Positions 27,507-36,537 of a stretch of DNA of 53,903 nt are shown here, in pieces. The notes under the pieces were generated by a model. That model made no database searches. It was not told the origin of the DNA and saw only the letters and a program-made list of their open reading frames with translations. A program made the position numbers and the translations under genes. Position 1 is the first letter of the stretch; the number at the start of each line of letters is the position of its first letter. The stretch is from Prochlorococcus sp. AG-409-J16. Lineage in GTDB: Bacteria > Cyanobacteriota > Cyanobacteriia > PCC-6307 > Cyanobiaceae. The stretch is from contig QCKB01000010.1 of assembly GCA_003215655.1 (NCBI GenBank), positions 1 to 53,903 on the forward strand. Direction: 5' to 3'.

Positions 27507-27908
27507 TCAACTTCTAGAAAAACTCAAGAATTTACTGCCTTCATACTTATTAAATGTCAAGCTCCATATCCCATTACATGTATCGCGAAGCTCTGAAAGA
27601 AAATAGTCTTTATTTCCAGATTTTATCCACTCAGCTTTTATTAATGGGATTTTGTTTTGCATTTGATCCATTTGCACCTGAACTAATAGAAGACTTAGAT
27701 CACCAGCAGCTCTTTTTAAAGGGAGATCTTCACTTTGTTGGAAAATCCTTAACAAAAGATCTTTGGCGAGGCTTTCTCCTATCAGCCCAGGGTCTTCTCC
27801 TGGATTTATCTCAATACTTAATGATTTTCCTCCTAGAGGGAGAGCTCTTTTGCCACCTCGCTCTATTAAAGCAAGAGCGACTAAATAGGGATATTTATTA
27901 TTGCTCAT
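27507..27908 (-). CDS. Hypothetical protein
   Basis: 133 residues, no signal or membrane helix. 'YLVALALIERGGKRALPLGG' and 'PGEDPGLIGESLAKDLLLRI' look like a small alpha/beta domain. It follows the gene at 27919 by ten bases on the same strand, so the two form an operon. The frame on the opposite strand is taken as its shadow. Confidence 0.55.
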   Translation of the reverse strand: MSNNKYPYLVALALIERGGKRALPLGGKSLSIEINPGEDPGLIGESLAKDLLLRIFQQSEDLPLKRAAGDLSLLLVQVQMDQMQNKIPLIKAEWIKSGNKDYFLSELRDTCNGIWSLTFNKYEGSKFLSFSRS

Positions 27909-27918
27909 TATATGCTTG

Positions 27919-28110
27919 TTAAGCAGCCAGGATTCCGTTGTCTTCTTCTGTTAGTAACTCTGTAATTAATTGAGAAGTAATGACCTCTAGAGATTTTTGA
28001 TTATTCTTGCTACAGATAGGATCATCTTCAATATAGCAGTCATCTACAAAGTCATCAAAAGCAGTTTGCTGTGAATCCATCAGAGCCAAAGATAAATAGA
28101 TTGAACCCAT
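27919..28110 (-). CDS. Small acidic protein
   Basis: 63 residues, strongly acidic (DDFVDDCYIEDDPIC), with two cysteines, no membrane helix. First gene of a two-gene unit with 27507. A later start at MDSQQTAF is possible. Unknown function. Confidence 0.5.
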   Translation of the reverse strand: MGSIYLSLALMDSQQTAFDDFVDDCYIEDDPICSKNNQKSLEVITSQLITELLTEEDNGILAA

Positions 28111-28306
28111 GTCAACAGATTTATTGGAGTTGTCAACTCATGGTTAAAATAGAGGTATTGTTTTTACATTATTAATATTAAGGAATTTGGAATAGCTAAA
28201 TTAGACGAAAGTCTTTTTAGCAGCGGGATTCTAATTCTGAATAGTTGGCAAATGATATAGACATTTATTTGATAAGATAATAAATAAGTCTCAAGCAACA
28301 TAACTT

Positions 28307-28486
28307 ATGAAACCCTGGAAAGAAATTGTAGCTTCTCCAATTTGGTACATACCCGTTGGACTTCTCTGCATCTTTATCTCAATAGAAGGAATTCATTTAG
28401 CAAAGCACGATAAATACTGTAAGACAAAAGCTCAATGGATGCACGAATCTGGTCTTGAGTATGAAAGAGAGAGTGAAGCACAGTAA
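28307..28486 (+). CDS. 59-residue single-helix membrane protein
   Basis: ATG 28307 to TAA 28486: MKPWKEIVASPIWYIPVGLL, one hydrophobic helix (about 11-28), then a charged cytoplasmic-like tail with Lys, His and Glu. It is in protein-like codons throughout and stands alone in otherwise empty DNA. Function unknown. Confidence 0.6.
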   Translation: MKPWKEIVASPIWYIPVGLLCIFISIEGIHLAKHDKYCKTKAQWMHESGLEYERESEAQ

Positions 28487-28855
28487 TTAATCATATAATT
28501 TGAATTTTATAGATTTAATTATTAGATAAATAAATGCTCTTAGCTATTATGTAAATAATTTAATGGCTAATAATTAACGTTCCCAGATTAATTTTGCTTG
28601 TAATAGATATCGTTTCCATATAATAGCACTTCAATGGAATCGATATCTTGAAGTTATTAGTATCTTATGCTTGTACAAACCAATCAATCGAAGTTATCTT
28701 AGAAATATATAGTTCTCTTAAATTAATATGATAGGTCAGATCTAATCTATCTTTTATTGCGTAATCTTGAAGAAAGGCTTAAGGAAGCATGTTTTCTAGC
28801 TTGTCTAATCGAATATGAAGAAGTATTAGCATATAGGGATTAACGGTGTTTGTTT

Positions 28856-30235
28856 ATGACTCATGGTATCTCTTCTGACTTGCTTCAAAATCAAACATTC
28901 ATAAATCACACTAATAATAACTTAGCTGGAACAGAGACACTTACTTACTATATTCATGATGTGAGTAACTATTTTTACTCTGTAGGTGATGGTTATGCAA
29001 ATACTTACTACCATACAGCTACTGAGGAATCTTATATAGAGTCTGTCTTTTCCTCTATTGATCCAATTATAGATTTAGATTTTGAAAGAGTATATTCAGA
29101 TAATGGTTCCGATATAGATATTTATTGTCTTAGTTCTCATACATCTTGGGATTATGGGGTTGTTGGTCAGGTATGGGATCAGGGATGGGGGCAATATTCT
29201 TGGTGGGATGTTGGTTGGAAATATACAGGAAATTGGCAAAATGATAGGAATACAATAGTTCATGAGATTGGGCACGCTTTAGGTCTGTCGCATCCAGATA
29301 ATTCAGGTTTTAATCCAAATTATGATTCCTCAGATACAGTAATGTCATATAATCAAGGGCCTAGTGGCTGGAGTACAGCATGGACCGAATCAGATAAGAA
29401 TACACTTATTGAAATCTGGGGAGTAGAAGATGATAATGTTGTTCCAACAACTACAACATATAGTTATAATTCCTCTACATCAGTTACTTCAATAGTTCAA
29501 AATTGGTTTAGCTACTCTGCCTCTAATCAACAAACAGATGTTAACTCTTCAAATCTGAGCATTTCAACTATTAGTTGGTCAGACACAATTTCAATAAATC
29601 GAGTAATTAGAGCATCAGATGCAGGTGGATTGGTACAAGCTATGCAAGCAAATACAGCAACAAATAGAAATGCAGACCCAAAAGAAGGCTCGATAATCTT
29701 AGGTGGTAATGCCAACGACACTATTAGAGGACTTGCTTCTTGGGATGTTTTGGATGGGAGTGGGGGTAATGACTTAATACATGGAGGCAATGGAAAGGAT
29801 GTTATTACAGGCTCAACCGGTGAGGATGAACTACATGGAGATTTTGGATGGAACACTTATAGATCTGAAAAGGATGGCTATAAAGATTTAATTGCAATTA
29901 AGTCAGATCAATTTCTTTCTAATTGGATGTATGGGAAAGCCGGGAATAGTCCTAATGGAGAGAAAGCCGATTTTATTGAAGGATTAGATACTATCGATCA
30001 AATTAAGATTATTGGCGTTATGGACTCTGATTTAACTTATGCCAGCACCACCCATCGAGGAGTAGCTGGCATTGGTATTTATGCAGCAGGAACTTTAGAA
30101 GCCTTATATACAGCAGGTGACCTAAGTATTTCTCAACTGAGTTCTATGACATCTGGAGATTCATCGACAAGGGCTATGAACAATCAAGTTTGGAGTTATT
30201 GGGGGTCAGACTCTATACCTGATTTATTATCTTAA
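28856..30235 (+). CDS. Secreted zinc metalloprotease with calcium-binding repeats (serralysin-like)
   Basis: 459 residues from ATG 28856. Zinc site TIVHEIGHALGLSHPD, HExxHxxGxxH near residues 136-146, and a Met-turn-like DTVMSYN about 20 residues later, as in M10/metzincins. Near 275-325 there are hemolysin-type repeats: GGNANDTIRG, DGSGGNDLIHGGNGKD. There is no Sec signal peptide, fitting type I secretion via a C-terminal signal. Number of repeats is low. No type I exporter gene is nearby. Upstream 28487-28855 is AT-rich and holds nothing I can name. Confidence 0.88.
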   Translation: MTHGISSDLLQNQTFINHTNNNLAGTETLTYYIHDVSNYFYSVGDGYANTYYHTATEESYIESVFSSIDPIIDLDFERVYSDNGSDIDIYCLSSHTSWDYGVVGQVWDQGWGQYSWWDVGWKYTGNWQNDRNTIVHEIGHALGLSHPDNSGFNPNYDSSDTVMSYNQGPSGWSTAWTESDKNTLIEIWGVEDDNVVPTTTTYSYNSSTSVTSIVQNWFSYSASNQQTDVNSSNLSISTISWSDTISINRVIRASDAGGLVQAMQANTATNRNADPKEGSIILGGNANDTIRGLASWDVLDGSGGNDLIHGGNGKDVITGSTGEDELHGDFGWNTYRSEKDGYKDLIAIKSDQFLSNWMYGKAGNSPNGEKADFIEGLDTIDQIKIIGVMDSDLTYASTTHRGVAGIGIYAAGTLEALYTAGDLSISQLSSMTSGDSSTRAMNNQVWSYWGSDSIPDLLS

Positions 30236-30261
30236 ATTCAATACTATAGACATTTAGATTC

Positions 30262-30846
30262 TCATTTTATATTAACCGGCCAACTGCCTATATAAGAGTA
30301 AAAACTTTGCTCTTCATTTGTTTTATCTATGTTAAAGGCATTTAGTTGATAAATTTGCTTTTCAAGCTTTTGATTTATTTTAATGCTTAAAAGATAGTCT
30401 CTTTCGTTCTCCAAATCCTTTAAAGGATCAATTTTTATTAGATACTTATTTTTAATAATCTCTATATTCGCCTTTAACTCTTCAGAACAGATTGACCCGG
30501 TTTTGGATTTTAAATTTTTGATCACGCAAAACCTTAAGTATTTAGGGTCCTTTGATATGTTTAGATAGTATGGGAAATATATTTTTAGATTATTAATATT
30601 TTCTATACGTTCTTTTTTTAGAATCAATAAATTCATAGTGGTTTCCGAATTGTTATTATTTTTTTCTATAGTATAACTTAGCTTTTTGAATATCTTACTA
30701 TTTTCTTTAGTCGTGCTTGAATTATCTATTCCCTTTAAGTCGATAACACTACAAGCTGATAAGAAGATTGATGATAGGAATAAATTTATAAGTACAGGGA
30801 TAGTTTTGTTAAATCTTTTACGTCTTAAAATGTATCTGATTTTCAT
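30262..30846 (-). CDS. Putative lipoprotein
   Basis: 194 residues. Basic start, hydrophobic segment and lipobox LFLSSIFLSAC with the lipidation Cys near residue 32. The mature part is lysine- and asparagine-rich with 'FPYYLNISKDPKYLRFCVIK' and 'YLIKIDPLKDL', reminiscent of beta-rich secreted domains but not identifiable. Convergent with the metalloprotease gene, 26 bases apart. Confidence 0.65.
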   Translation of the reverse strand: MKIRYILRRKRFNKTIPVLINLFLSSIFLSACSVIDLKGIDNSSTTKENSKIFKKLSYTIEKNNNNSETTMNLLILKKERIENINNLKIYFPYYLNISKDPKYLRFCVIKNLKSKTGSICSEELKANIEIIKNKYLIKIDPLKDLENERDYLLSIKINQKLEKQIYQLNAFNIDKTNEEQSFYSYIGSWPVNIK

Positions 30847-30984
30847 GTTGAGCTTGCCTGAGGTTTTCCTGGATTTTAATCAGCATATAATATTTTGCTT
30901 TACTTTTTAATTTTATGAGATTCCAACTATCAAAGATCTCCAACTATGTACAAAAAATATGTTGTCTATTCTATCTCTCATTAT

Positions 30985-31194
30985 TTAATCCTGAGAATTC
31001 ATTAAGTAAAGAACTTCTAGCTCTTGCATTGATTCTGCAACCTTCCTCCTTAAAAAGATCAATGTTTTACTGTCCATATTTGATAAAGAAATCATCTCTT
31101 CAGATTGCTTGATCGCATGTTCAAGATTCTTGATTTTTAATTCTCTGATCTCCTTGTGTTTCTTGCACTGATCTAGTGTGTATGAGTCAATCAT
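30985..31194 (-). CDS. Small coiled-coil protein
   Basis: 69 residues of charged helix (ELKIKNLEHAIKQSEEMISL, then FLRRKVAESMQELEVLY). Its ATG overlaps the stop of the 38-residue gene upstream by four bases (ATGA), so it is the last gene of a three-gene operon with 31191 and 31310. Function unknown. Confidence 0.6.
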   Translation of the reverse strand: MIDSYTLDQCKKHKEIRELKIKNLEHAIKQSEEMISLSNMDSKTLIFLRRKVAESMQELEVLYLMNSQD

Positions 31195-31307
31195 CTTCTA
31201 TTACGATTCTGGGTGAAAATATCAGTAGTCAAGGCATTGAGAACTAAAAACAGAAGAGTCAATCCAATTATTGGGAGGAATATAAATAACGTATCTGAAT
31301 AATTCAT
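31191..31307 (-). CDS. 38-residue membrane peptide
   Basis: MNYSDTLFIFLPIIGLTLLF followed by VLNALTTDIFTQNRNRR: one long hydrophobic helix and a basic tail. It lies two bases after the gene at 31310 and overlaps the next by four, which is strong operon evidence for such a short frame. Possibly a small subunit of a membrane complex; unknown. Confidence 0.6.
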   Translation of the reverse strand: MNYSDTLFIFLPIIGLTLLFLVLNALTTDIFTQNRNRR

Positions 31308-31309
31308 TA

Positions 31310-31510
31310 CTAAAGCCTTGGAAGCTCTGGTGGTTGATTCTTTTTAAGCCTTCTGTATTCAGAATGAAGTGAACCTAGAAGCCAAGCCTCCTTCATGGTC
31401 GTTGCACCTTCATCGAGTAGTCGTACTTCCTCAATTGATAGAGTCCCTTTAAGTATTTTAAATTCTTCGCGCCATAAGGTTCCATCAGCTTCTTTCCAAT
31501 TGATACTCAT
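31310..31510 (-). CDS. Small hypothetical protein
   Basis: 66 residues, MSINWKEADGTLWREEFKIL with a helical, charged remainder and the end PPELPRL. First gene of the 31510-30985 operon. No known domain. Confidence 0.6.
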   Translation of the reverse strand: MSINWKEADGTLWREEFKILKGTLSIEEVRLLDEGATTMKEAWLLGSLHSEYRRLKKNQPPELPRL

Positions 31511-31825
31511 ACCTTAGTTCCCTCTTTCATTTCTCAAAAGATTTCCTAATAATGAACAATAACAATCTTTGACGCAATAAGAAATTTCTCTTATATCGCT
31601 TTTAGCGTTATAGGTATTGCGTACTCATCTCGAAGATTTATAAGTACGACTTTCTCTTTTCTCAAATCGATTGTGATGCAAGGGTTTTATGCTTCTGTAA
31701 CTCTTGTGCCTGGAGTTAATAAGACTTGTTTTCTGTATCTGTCCGTCACAATTTTCTAGCATTTACTCATGAACCAATTGGATATCATTTCAATTACTTC
31801 CAAAAGTACCTATTTAGGAGTAGAA

Positions 31826-31894
31826 CAGGACTACGACACTCCTCACACAAGTTTGTCGTTATGGGTGCTACTCGATGAGGGCACCTTTTTTTTT
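31826..31894 (+). ncRNA. Yfr1-motif small RNA with terminator (copy 1)
   Basis: Contains the exact 11-mer ACTCCTCACAC (31838-31848), which is the ultraconserved unpaired motif of the cyanobacterial RNA Yfr1. It could sit in a loop closed by CGACA (31834-31838) and TGTCG (31854-31858). A terminator follows: GGTGC-tactcgatgagg-... GCACC (31864-31885) and nine T. Length near 65 bases fits Yfr1 size. Unlike known Yfr1 it recurs in this window (39452). Transcription is inferred; a short frame across it on the plus strand is not a gene. 31511-31825 shows nothing else. Confidence 0.6.
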
Positions 31895-32029
31895 AACTTG
31901 CGAATAGCAGCTCTGCGTATAAATACCCATGACCGCGGCCTTAGGCTCTCTCGGATTTGGAAACTAGTAAACACTCGCTCTAAATTTTTAAGAGAACCTG
32001 CGGTTTAGAATATTTTATTAGCCTTAAAG

Positions 32030-32195
32030 CCTTTCAGTTCTTCGGGTACACGCCTCACTCATGAGAGCTGGACGGATGAATTTTCATTCACGGAAATAAG
32101 GCAAGCACTTCCATTAGACCTCCTTACCCTTATTCCGATTTTGTTGGTCGCCCAATCTTCAACCTCTGGGATTTATAGAAAAAAAGAGGGTTAAA
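32030..32195 (+). other. Start-less open stretch with inverted repeat
   Basis: An open frame from 32010 to about 32195 without any usable start codon reads ...HESWTDEFSFTEIRQALPL and continues hydrophobic to IYRKKEG. Within it CGGAAATAAGG and CCTTACCCTTATTCCG form an imperfect stem. It could be a broken small gene or a structured RNA; I cannot decide. Confidence 0.3.
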
Positions 32196-32255
32196 CCTTT
32201 TTAATTACTTAACCAGAGCACTCAATTAGTTATTATTTGAATTTATATATTCGTT

Positions 32256-32435
32256 TTAAACTCTTTTTGACAACAGTTTGAAAGCCCAGTACCCCAATAA
32301 GGCAATTATTACCCAATGGATAACTGTTCTAATCACCCAAAGAGAAAGCATAAGTACAAGAGCAGAAAGGACAACTCGTTTAGTGAGTGCCTTGGCTTCA
32401 TTAGTCATGAGTTCCCAGCGAGGGAGTAAAGACAT
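32256..32435 (-). CDS. Small membrane protein of a repeated island family (copy 1)
   Basis: 59 residues, MSLLPRWELMTNEAKALTKR then VVLSALVLMLSLWVIRTVIH and a second helix ending FKLLSKRV. Close homologues occur at 37777 and (shortened) 44957, on the opposite strand, which confirms coding and fixes the start at ATG 32435 rather than 32447. Two-helix membrane hairpin; function unknown. Confidence 0.75.
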   Translation of the reverse strand: MSLLPRWELMTNEAKALTKRVVLSALVLMLSLWVIRTVIHWVIIALLGYWAFKLLSKRV

Positions 32436-32717
32436 TTTTGACCCCATAAACCTTATACAGTTGTAACTGATTTATATTGATAAAGGCTTCATGTAGGTGT
32501 AGAAAAGATTATTGACACTCTTTACAGAAGATATTTTCTATGCATCCACTTTTATAAGTCAGTTGTTTCTTAAGACTTAGTCATTAGTATTTTCCTTCCA
32601 TAGGGCATTTAGGAGAATAGCAAAAAACCTAGAGGAAGTCTTCTTTAATCAAGTCTTTCATTCGGATCCAAGGAAAACCCCAATAGCATTTTTCTTTTCA
32701 ATTTCTGCAAAAGGACC

Positions 32718-32780
32718 CATAGAGTAGTAGAACAGAGGAATGCCTCTCCTCACAGTTTTAGAGCACCGCAAAGTTTCTCA
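32718..32780 (+). repeat. Degenerate Yfr1-motif module
   Basis: 'gtagtagaacagaggaatg' followed by CTCTCCTCACAG resembles the start of the RNA modules at 31826 and 39452 (agtagaacag...ACTCCTCAC), but the terminator is not preserved. It lies directly before the methyltransferase-like gene at 32790. The rest of 32436-32717 shows nothing I can name. Confidence 0.35.
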
Positions 32781-32789
32781 ATCAGCCAG

Positions 32790-33815
32790 ATGGAAAAAGA
32801 AACTAAGGACTTTTTAGAATTTATTGATAGAAAATTATCAACAGAATTCATATCTATTCAGGACTGGAAATCTTATTTAGAAAATTTACCTATTATTTAT
32901 CAGCAAGACATATCATTTCGATTACTCTTTAATTGGCATTATGACCTAAAATACTCTTGGGGAGAAGCAGCATCCAAAAATCCAAATCATAATTTAGAGA
33001 ACCCTTTGTTCTCTAAGCAAATTGAAATTATTGATAGGTTCTCCCATTCGTTGAACTCTAACTATCAAGTCAGAGAGTTAATTTATTTTCATGCAAGAGT
33101 TAATTTGAAAGGTAAAAAACTTTTAGAAGTAGGTGGAGTAAGTCCAAATCAACTTTTGTTTGATTTCTTAGGAGTATATGAATATACTAACATTGAATCG
33201 CCTGATTATATTAATGAAGAAGATGGAGTCAATTATTCAGACAAGTTTAAACAACACGATAGAAAAAAAACTATCTTCTGTAATGCAGAAGAGCTAAATT
33301 CAAAATTAGAAAAAGAATCTCAAGATTTAATTTTCTCTGTTGCTTGCTTTGAACATATATATGATTTAGACATGGCACTTCATTCTTGTTGGGAATGTCT
33401 TAGTAATAATTCATATCTATATTCCTATTTTGCGCCTATTTATTCTCAATTAGATCAAGGTGATCATGGCGTAATCCCTGAGCATAAATCATTTAAAGAA
33501 AAACCGATTGGCCTACATTTACTTTCACAATCAGATCAGCGAAAAAAGTTGATAGACGCAGGTATAACAAATCCAAAGGAAATTCAAAGTTTTCTGGGAA
33601 ATGTAAATTTTAATAGGATCCCTAATCGTCTGCATTATGAAGATTATGAGAGAATTTTGACTGAGTCACCTTTCTGGGTAATAGAATTAAAGCGATTAGA
33701 TTGGCTTAATATATTTAAAAAATATTCCCATCAAATCAAAGAGTTAAGGCAGTCAAACCCATCAGTAGGAAATGTAATGACAATGGGTTTTAGGACATTA
33801 TTATTTAAAATGTAA
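32790..33815 (+). CDS. SAM methyltransferase-like protein (paralog pair, copy 1)
   Basis: 341 residues. Rossmann signs: KKLLEVGGVSPNQLLFDFLG (loop I region), NIESPDYIN (acidic end of beta 2), and DLIFSVACFEHIYDLDMALH, the beta 4/helix element of Methyltransf_11-type enzymes. Specific parts shared with the copy at 36538: 'FAPIYSQLDQGDHGVIPEH' and 'RIPNRLHYEDYERILTESPF'. Probable cytoplasmic enzyme modifying a sugar, peptide or lipid precursor; substrate unknown. No TPR part. Confidence 0.7.
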   Translation: MEKETKDFLEFIDRKLSTEFISIQDWKSYLENLPIIYQQDISFRLLFNWHYDLKYSWGEAASKNPNHNLENPLFSKQIEIIDRFSHSLNSNYQVRELIYFHARVNLKGKKLLEVGGVSPNQLLFDFLGVYEYTNIESPDYINEEDGVNYSDKFKQHDRKKTIFCNAEELNSKLEKESQDLIFSVACFEHIYDLDMALHSCWECLSNNSYLYSYFAPIYSQLDQGDHGVIPEHKSFKEKPIGLHLLSQSDQRKKLIDAGITNPKEIQSFLGNVNFNRIPNRLHYEDYERILTESPFWVIELKRLDWLNIFKKYSHQIKELRQSNPSVGNVMTMGFRTLLFKM

Positions 33816-34016
33816 TTTCATTATGGACATAGTTATGTAAATTTCGTTATCAAGGAATATTTATAGTGATAAGAAGAATTCCTATCATAATCTCCACTTT
33901 TATACTTTGTTGACCCTAGAGCAATAGAATTCTTATCAGCATTTGATTCTCTCAACAAGTATTACTGGCTACAAGAAAAGCACTATATTTTATCTAATTG
34001 GTTGACAGGAAGGACT

Positions 34017-34052
34017 AAAAAAGGGAGCTGCTCGATGAAGGCGCCCTTTTTT
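34017..34052 (+). terminator. Rho-independent terminator
   Basis: AAAAAAGGGagc-tgctcgatgaag-gcgCCCTTTTTT: A/G-rich arm, loop containing CTCGATGA, C/T-rich arm ending in six T. The loop is the same as in the Yfr1-motif modules (ctactcgatgagg), so this is their 3' half without the 11-mer. It ends transcripts before the TPR gene at 34114. 33816-34016 otherwise shows nothing. Confidence 0.75.
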
Positions 34053-34113
34053 AGGTAGTTATTTTAACTAGAGGGACTAGATTGCTGGTCTGGATGTTTG
34101 CCAGTAATCCTTA

Positions 34114-36144
34114 ATGAAAGGAGACAATACTGCTAGGGATCTCTTTGCTTTAGCGATAGAAAAGTATCAGAAAGGGAAGTTTCCAGAAGCAATCGAAGCA
34201 TTCAATCAATCACTTGTACTAAAAGAAGATTGGGAGACCTACCAAGGACTTGGATTAGCGCTGTATCTCACATGGCAATACCAGCATGCAGTCGATGCAT
34301 TCGACAAATCACTTGTACTAAAAGAAGATTGGCACACCTACCAAGCACTTGGATGGGCGCTATATCACACAAAGCAATATCCAAGAGCAATAGACGCATT
34401 CGATAAATCACTAGTACTAAAAAAAGATTGGCAGACCTACCAAGGACTTGGATTAGCGCTGCATCTCACAGAGCAATACCAGCATGCCGTCGATGCATTG
34501 AATCAATCACTTGCTCTAAAAGAAGACGGGCAGTCCTACCAAGGCCTTGGATGGGCGCTGTTCAAAATGCAGCAATACCCATCAGCTATAGAAGCATTCA
34601 ATCAATCACTTGAAATGAAAGAACATTGGCAGTCCTACCAGGGACTTGGATTGGCGCTGTTTAACAGGAAGCAATATGAACCAGCAATTGATGCAATATT
34701 AAATTGGTGGAGGTCATCAGGCAGAATTGAAGAACAAGAACTTCTAGCGAAATGCCTTAGGAATGCATTTCATAATAAATATGGTGAACTAAGTAATTTC
34801 CTGTGTGCTTCTATCGCTGTTAATTCAGAAGATTTGAATAAATTGCTTGTAGCAAAAGAAGACAAGATGATTAATGAACTACACAAAAGTATAAAACAAA
34901 ATAAATTACCAAACCAAATCCTTAGAGTTTTTTCATTTGTGCTACAACAACAAGCAACAAGTAATACAACGATATCCAAAAATCACGAAAAAATACTTTC
35001 TAATTTTCGAACAGATAATGCTAATTTGATTCCTAGATTCGAAAAAAAACGAAAAGAAATTCTTGTTTTAGGAGTGAGTCATTCTATGCTTTTTGATGGA
35101 ATACCAGGAGTAAATGTTTTTACTTTAGGTGCAGGAACGATGTACAGCATCGGCAATCCAAACTCAAGAACAGGTCACTATAGAAGGATTAAATCAATAT
35201 TGATAGATCGAGACCCATCAGAAACAATCTTGGTCTTTAATTTTGGGGAGGTAGATCTTCGAATGCATATCAATAGAATAATCAAAAAAGAGAATAAATC
35301 TCTGCAAGCAATATGTGACGACGTTCTGAAAAGGTATCTTGAGTTTATTGATCAAATCAAGGAAAGAGGTTTCGATGTAATCATAAGCGGACCACACTGT
35401 GGAGGGGGTGATGCATTTACAGCATTCTCAATAACAGCGAGCATTACAGAAAGGAATAATGCATGCGCTTACATGAACGACAAACTTGCATCAGAGTGCA
35501 TGATTAGATCTATACCATTTATAACACTATTTGATCTTGCAGTTGATCAAACTACTTTAATAGAGAATACTTCCCTTTTTGAGGACTACTCTCATTTACT
35601 TAGACCGCCAAATATTATAGGAAAATCTATTCAATCCTTGCTTAAGGAAAGACTAGAACGAGCAATAGTGGAATTGGAATGTAAATCTTGTAAATCTATT
35701 AGATCAAATTACTACGGAAGTGAGATTAAAACTTTTTGTAGAATTCTTATTAGCAACATCCCAGGTTGGAAATCTGGTGCGAAATTTATGCCAAGAAAAG
35801 TGTACCAAAAACCTTCTGAGATTCAAGATCAGCGAATTTATCGAGCGATAATTGAATTACCTTTCCCAGTGCACCCCAAAGAGGTCGCGCTCTCGTTTAA
35901 TAAAAATCGTTTACATGTAAGAACGCATGTCCAGGCAATATTTGAAAATTACAACCCTGCAATTCAACTAAATGACAATGTTATATCTGCATTTAGGCAA
36001 AAAATACGCTGCACTAAAGATCAAAATTGCCATTATTTTCTTGAAAAAGATTCAACAAATAGACAATCACGTTTTTTTGCTATATCAATTTCACAGGCAC
36101 AATTTATTAAACTTAAGTCAATTTCAATAAGCAGATACATTTAA
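34114..36144 (+). CDS. 33-residue TPR array fused to an SGNH-hydrolase-like domain
   Basis: 676 residues. Residues 1-200 hold about six TPR-like units of 33 residues (e.g. AIEAFNQSLVLKEDW...GLGLALY), one residue shorter than normal TPR. After a linker, residues about 315-520 look SGNH/GDSL-like: LGVSHSMLFDGI (nucleophile Ser), LVFNFGEVDLRMHI (GE.D.R block) and DYSHLLRPP (His near the end). A C-terminal part of about 120 residues is unknown. Role inferred: esterase/acyltransferase on a surface polymer with the TPR for docking. The start region aligns with the TPR genes at 39622 and 41353. Confidence 0.7.
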   Translation: MKGDNTARDLFALAIEKYQKGKFPEAIEAFNQSLVLKEDWETYQGLGLALYLTWQYQHAVDAFDKSLVLKEDWHTYQALGWALYHTKQYPRAIDAFDKSLVLKKDWQTYQGLGLALHLTEQYQHAVDALNQSLALKEDGQSYQGLGWALFKMQQYPSAIEAFNQSLEMKEHWQSYQGLGLALFNRKQYEPAIDAILNWWRSSGRIEEQELLAKCLRNAFHNKYGELSNFLCASIAVNSEDLNKLLVAKEDKMINELHKSIKQNKLPNQILRVFSFVLQQQATSNTTISKNHEKILSNFRTDNANLIPRFEKKRKEILVLGVSHSMLFDGIPGVNVFTLGAGTMYSIGNPNSRTGHYRRIKSILIDRDPSETILVFNFGEVDLRMHINRIIKKENKSLQAICDDVLKRYLEFIDQIKERGFDVIISGPHCGGGDAFTAFSITASITERNNACAYMNDKLASECMIRSIPFITLFDLAVDQTTLIENTSLFEDYSHLLRPPNIIGKSIQSLLKERLERAIVELECKSCKSIRSNYYGSEIKTFCRILISNIPGWKSGAKFMPRKVYQKPSEIQDQRIYRAIIELPFPVHPKEVALSFNKNRLHVRTHVQAIFENYNPAIQLNDNVISAFRQKIRCTKDQNCHYFLEKDSTNRQSRFFAISISQAQFIKLKSISISRYI

Positions 36145-36217
36145 GTATTTCATTGAATCAAGGTGTTTTAGTCAATGGGAAAAGAAGAGATTGCTGTAGA
36201 TTGGGGGATTTCTGAGG

Positions 36218-36365
36218 TTGTCTAAAGACAGCTATATATCCATTGAATATTGATCCCAGCGATCTAGAAGTGAATGAAGAGTCAGAGCAGGAATGGTTGA
36301 AAAAATAAGTGCTTGACTCAAATGGCGTGATCGAGATACCCCGACCTTCTGAGAATTAATTTCAG
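36218..36365 (+). repeat. Island spacer module with peptide remnant (copy 1, decayed)
   Basis: Encodes PLNIDPSDLEVNEESEQEWLKK followed by stop, then a decayed version of the GC hairpin. Copies at 37608 and 44788 keep the same frame and stop (PLN.DPSDLELNQESE...KK). It looks like the 3' end of a former gene carried along as spacer. Confidence 0.6.
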
Positions 36366-36391
36366 GTCTTCCCAAATGTTCCATGAACAAG

Positions 36392-36460
36392 TAGACCAGA
36401 GCCACGACACTTCTGACAATAGTGTGTCGCTATGGGCGCCACTCGAAGAGAATGCTTTTA
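36392..36460 (+). repeat. Degenerate Yfr1-motif module
   Basis: 'agtagaccagagccACGACAC' then 'ttctgacaatagtgtGTCGC' then 'tatgggcgccactcgaagag': same layout as the RNA modules at 31826 and 39452, but the 11-mer is lost and the terminator arms no longer pair. It precedes the methyltransferase-like gene at 36538. Confidence 0.5.
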
Positions 36461-36537
36461 TCTGCTTGCAAAAAAAAGTTTATTGGTAGATAATAAAGAG
36501 TTAGAAGATTCGAGTATTTTAATTAAGTGAAAAGTCA

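Noticed and set aside
27554-27922. 122-residue plus-strand frame opposite the gene at 27507
   Set aside because: The minus-strand frame has more normal protein composition and follows a gene by 10 bases; the plus-strand frame has no start region.
31769-32008. 79-residue plus-strand frame starting MNQLDIISITS
   Set aside because: It runs through the Yfr1-motif element and its terminator (the FFF stretch is the T-run); no homologous frame is kept at 39450.
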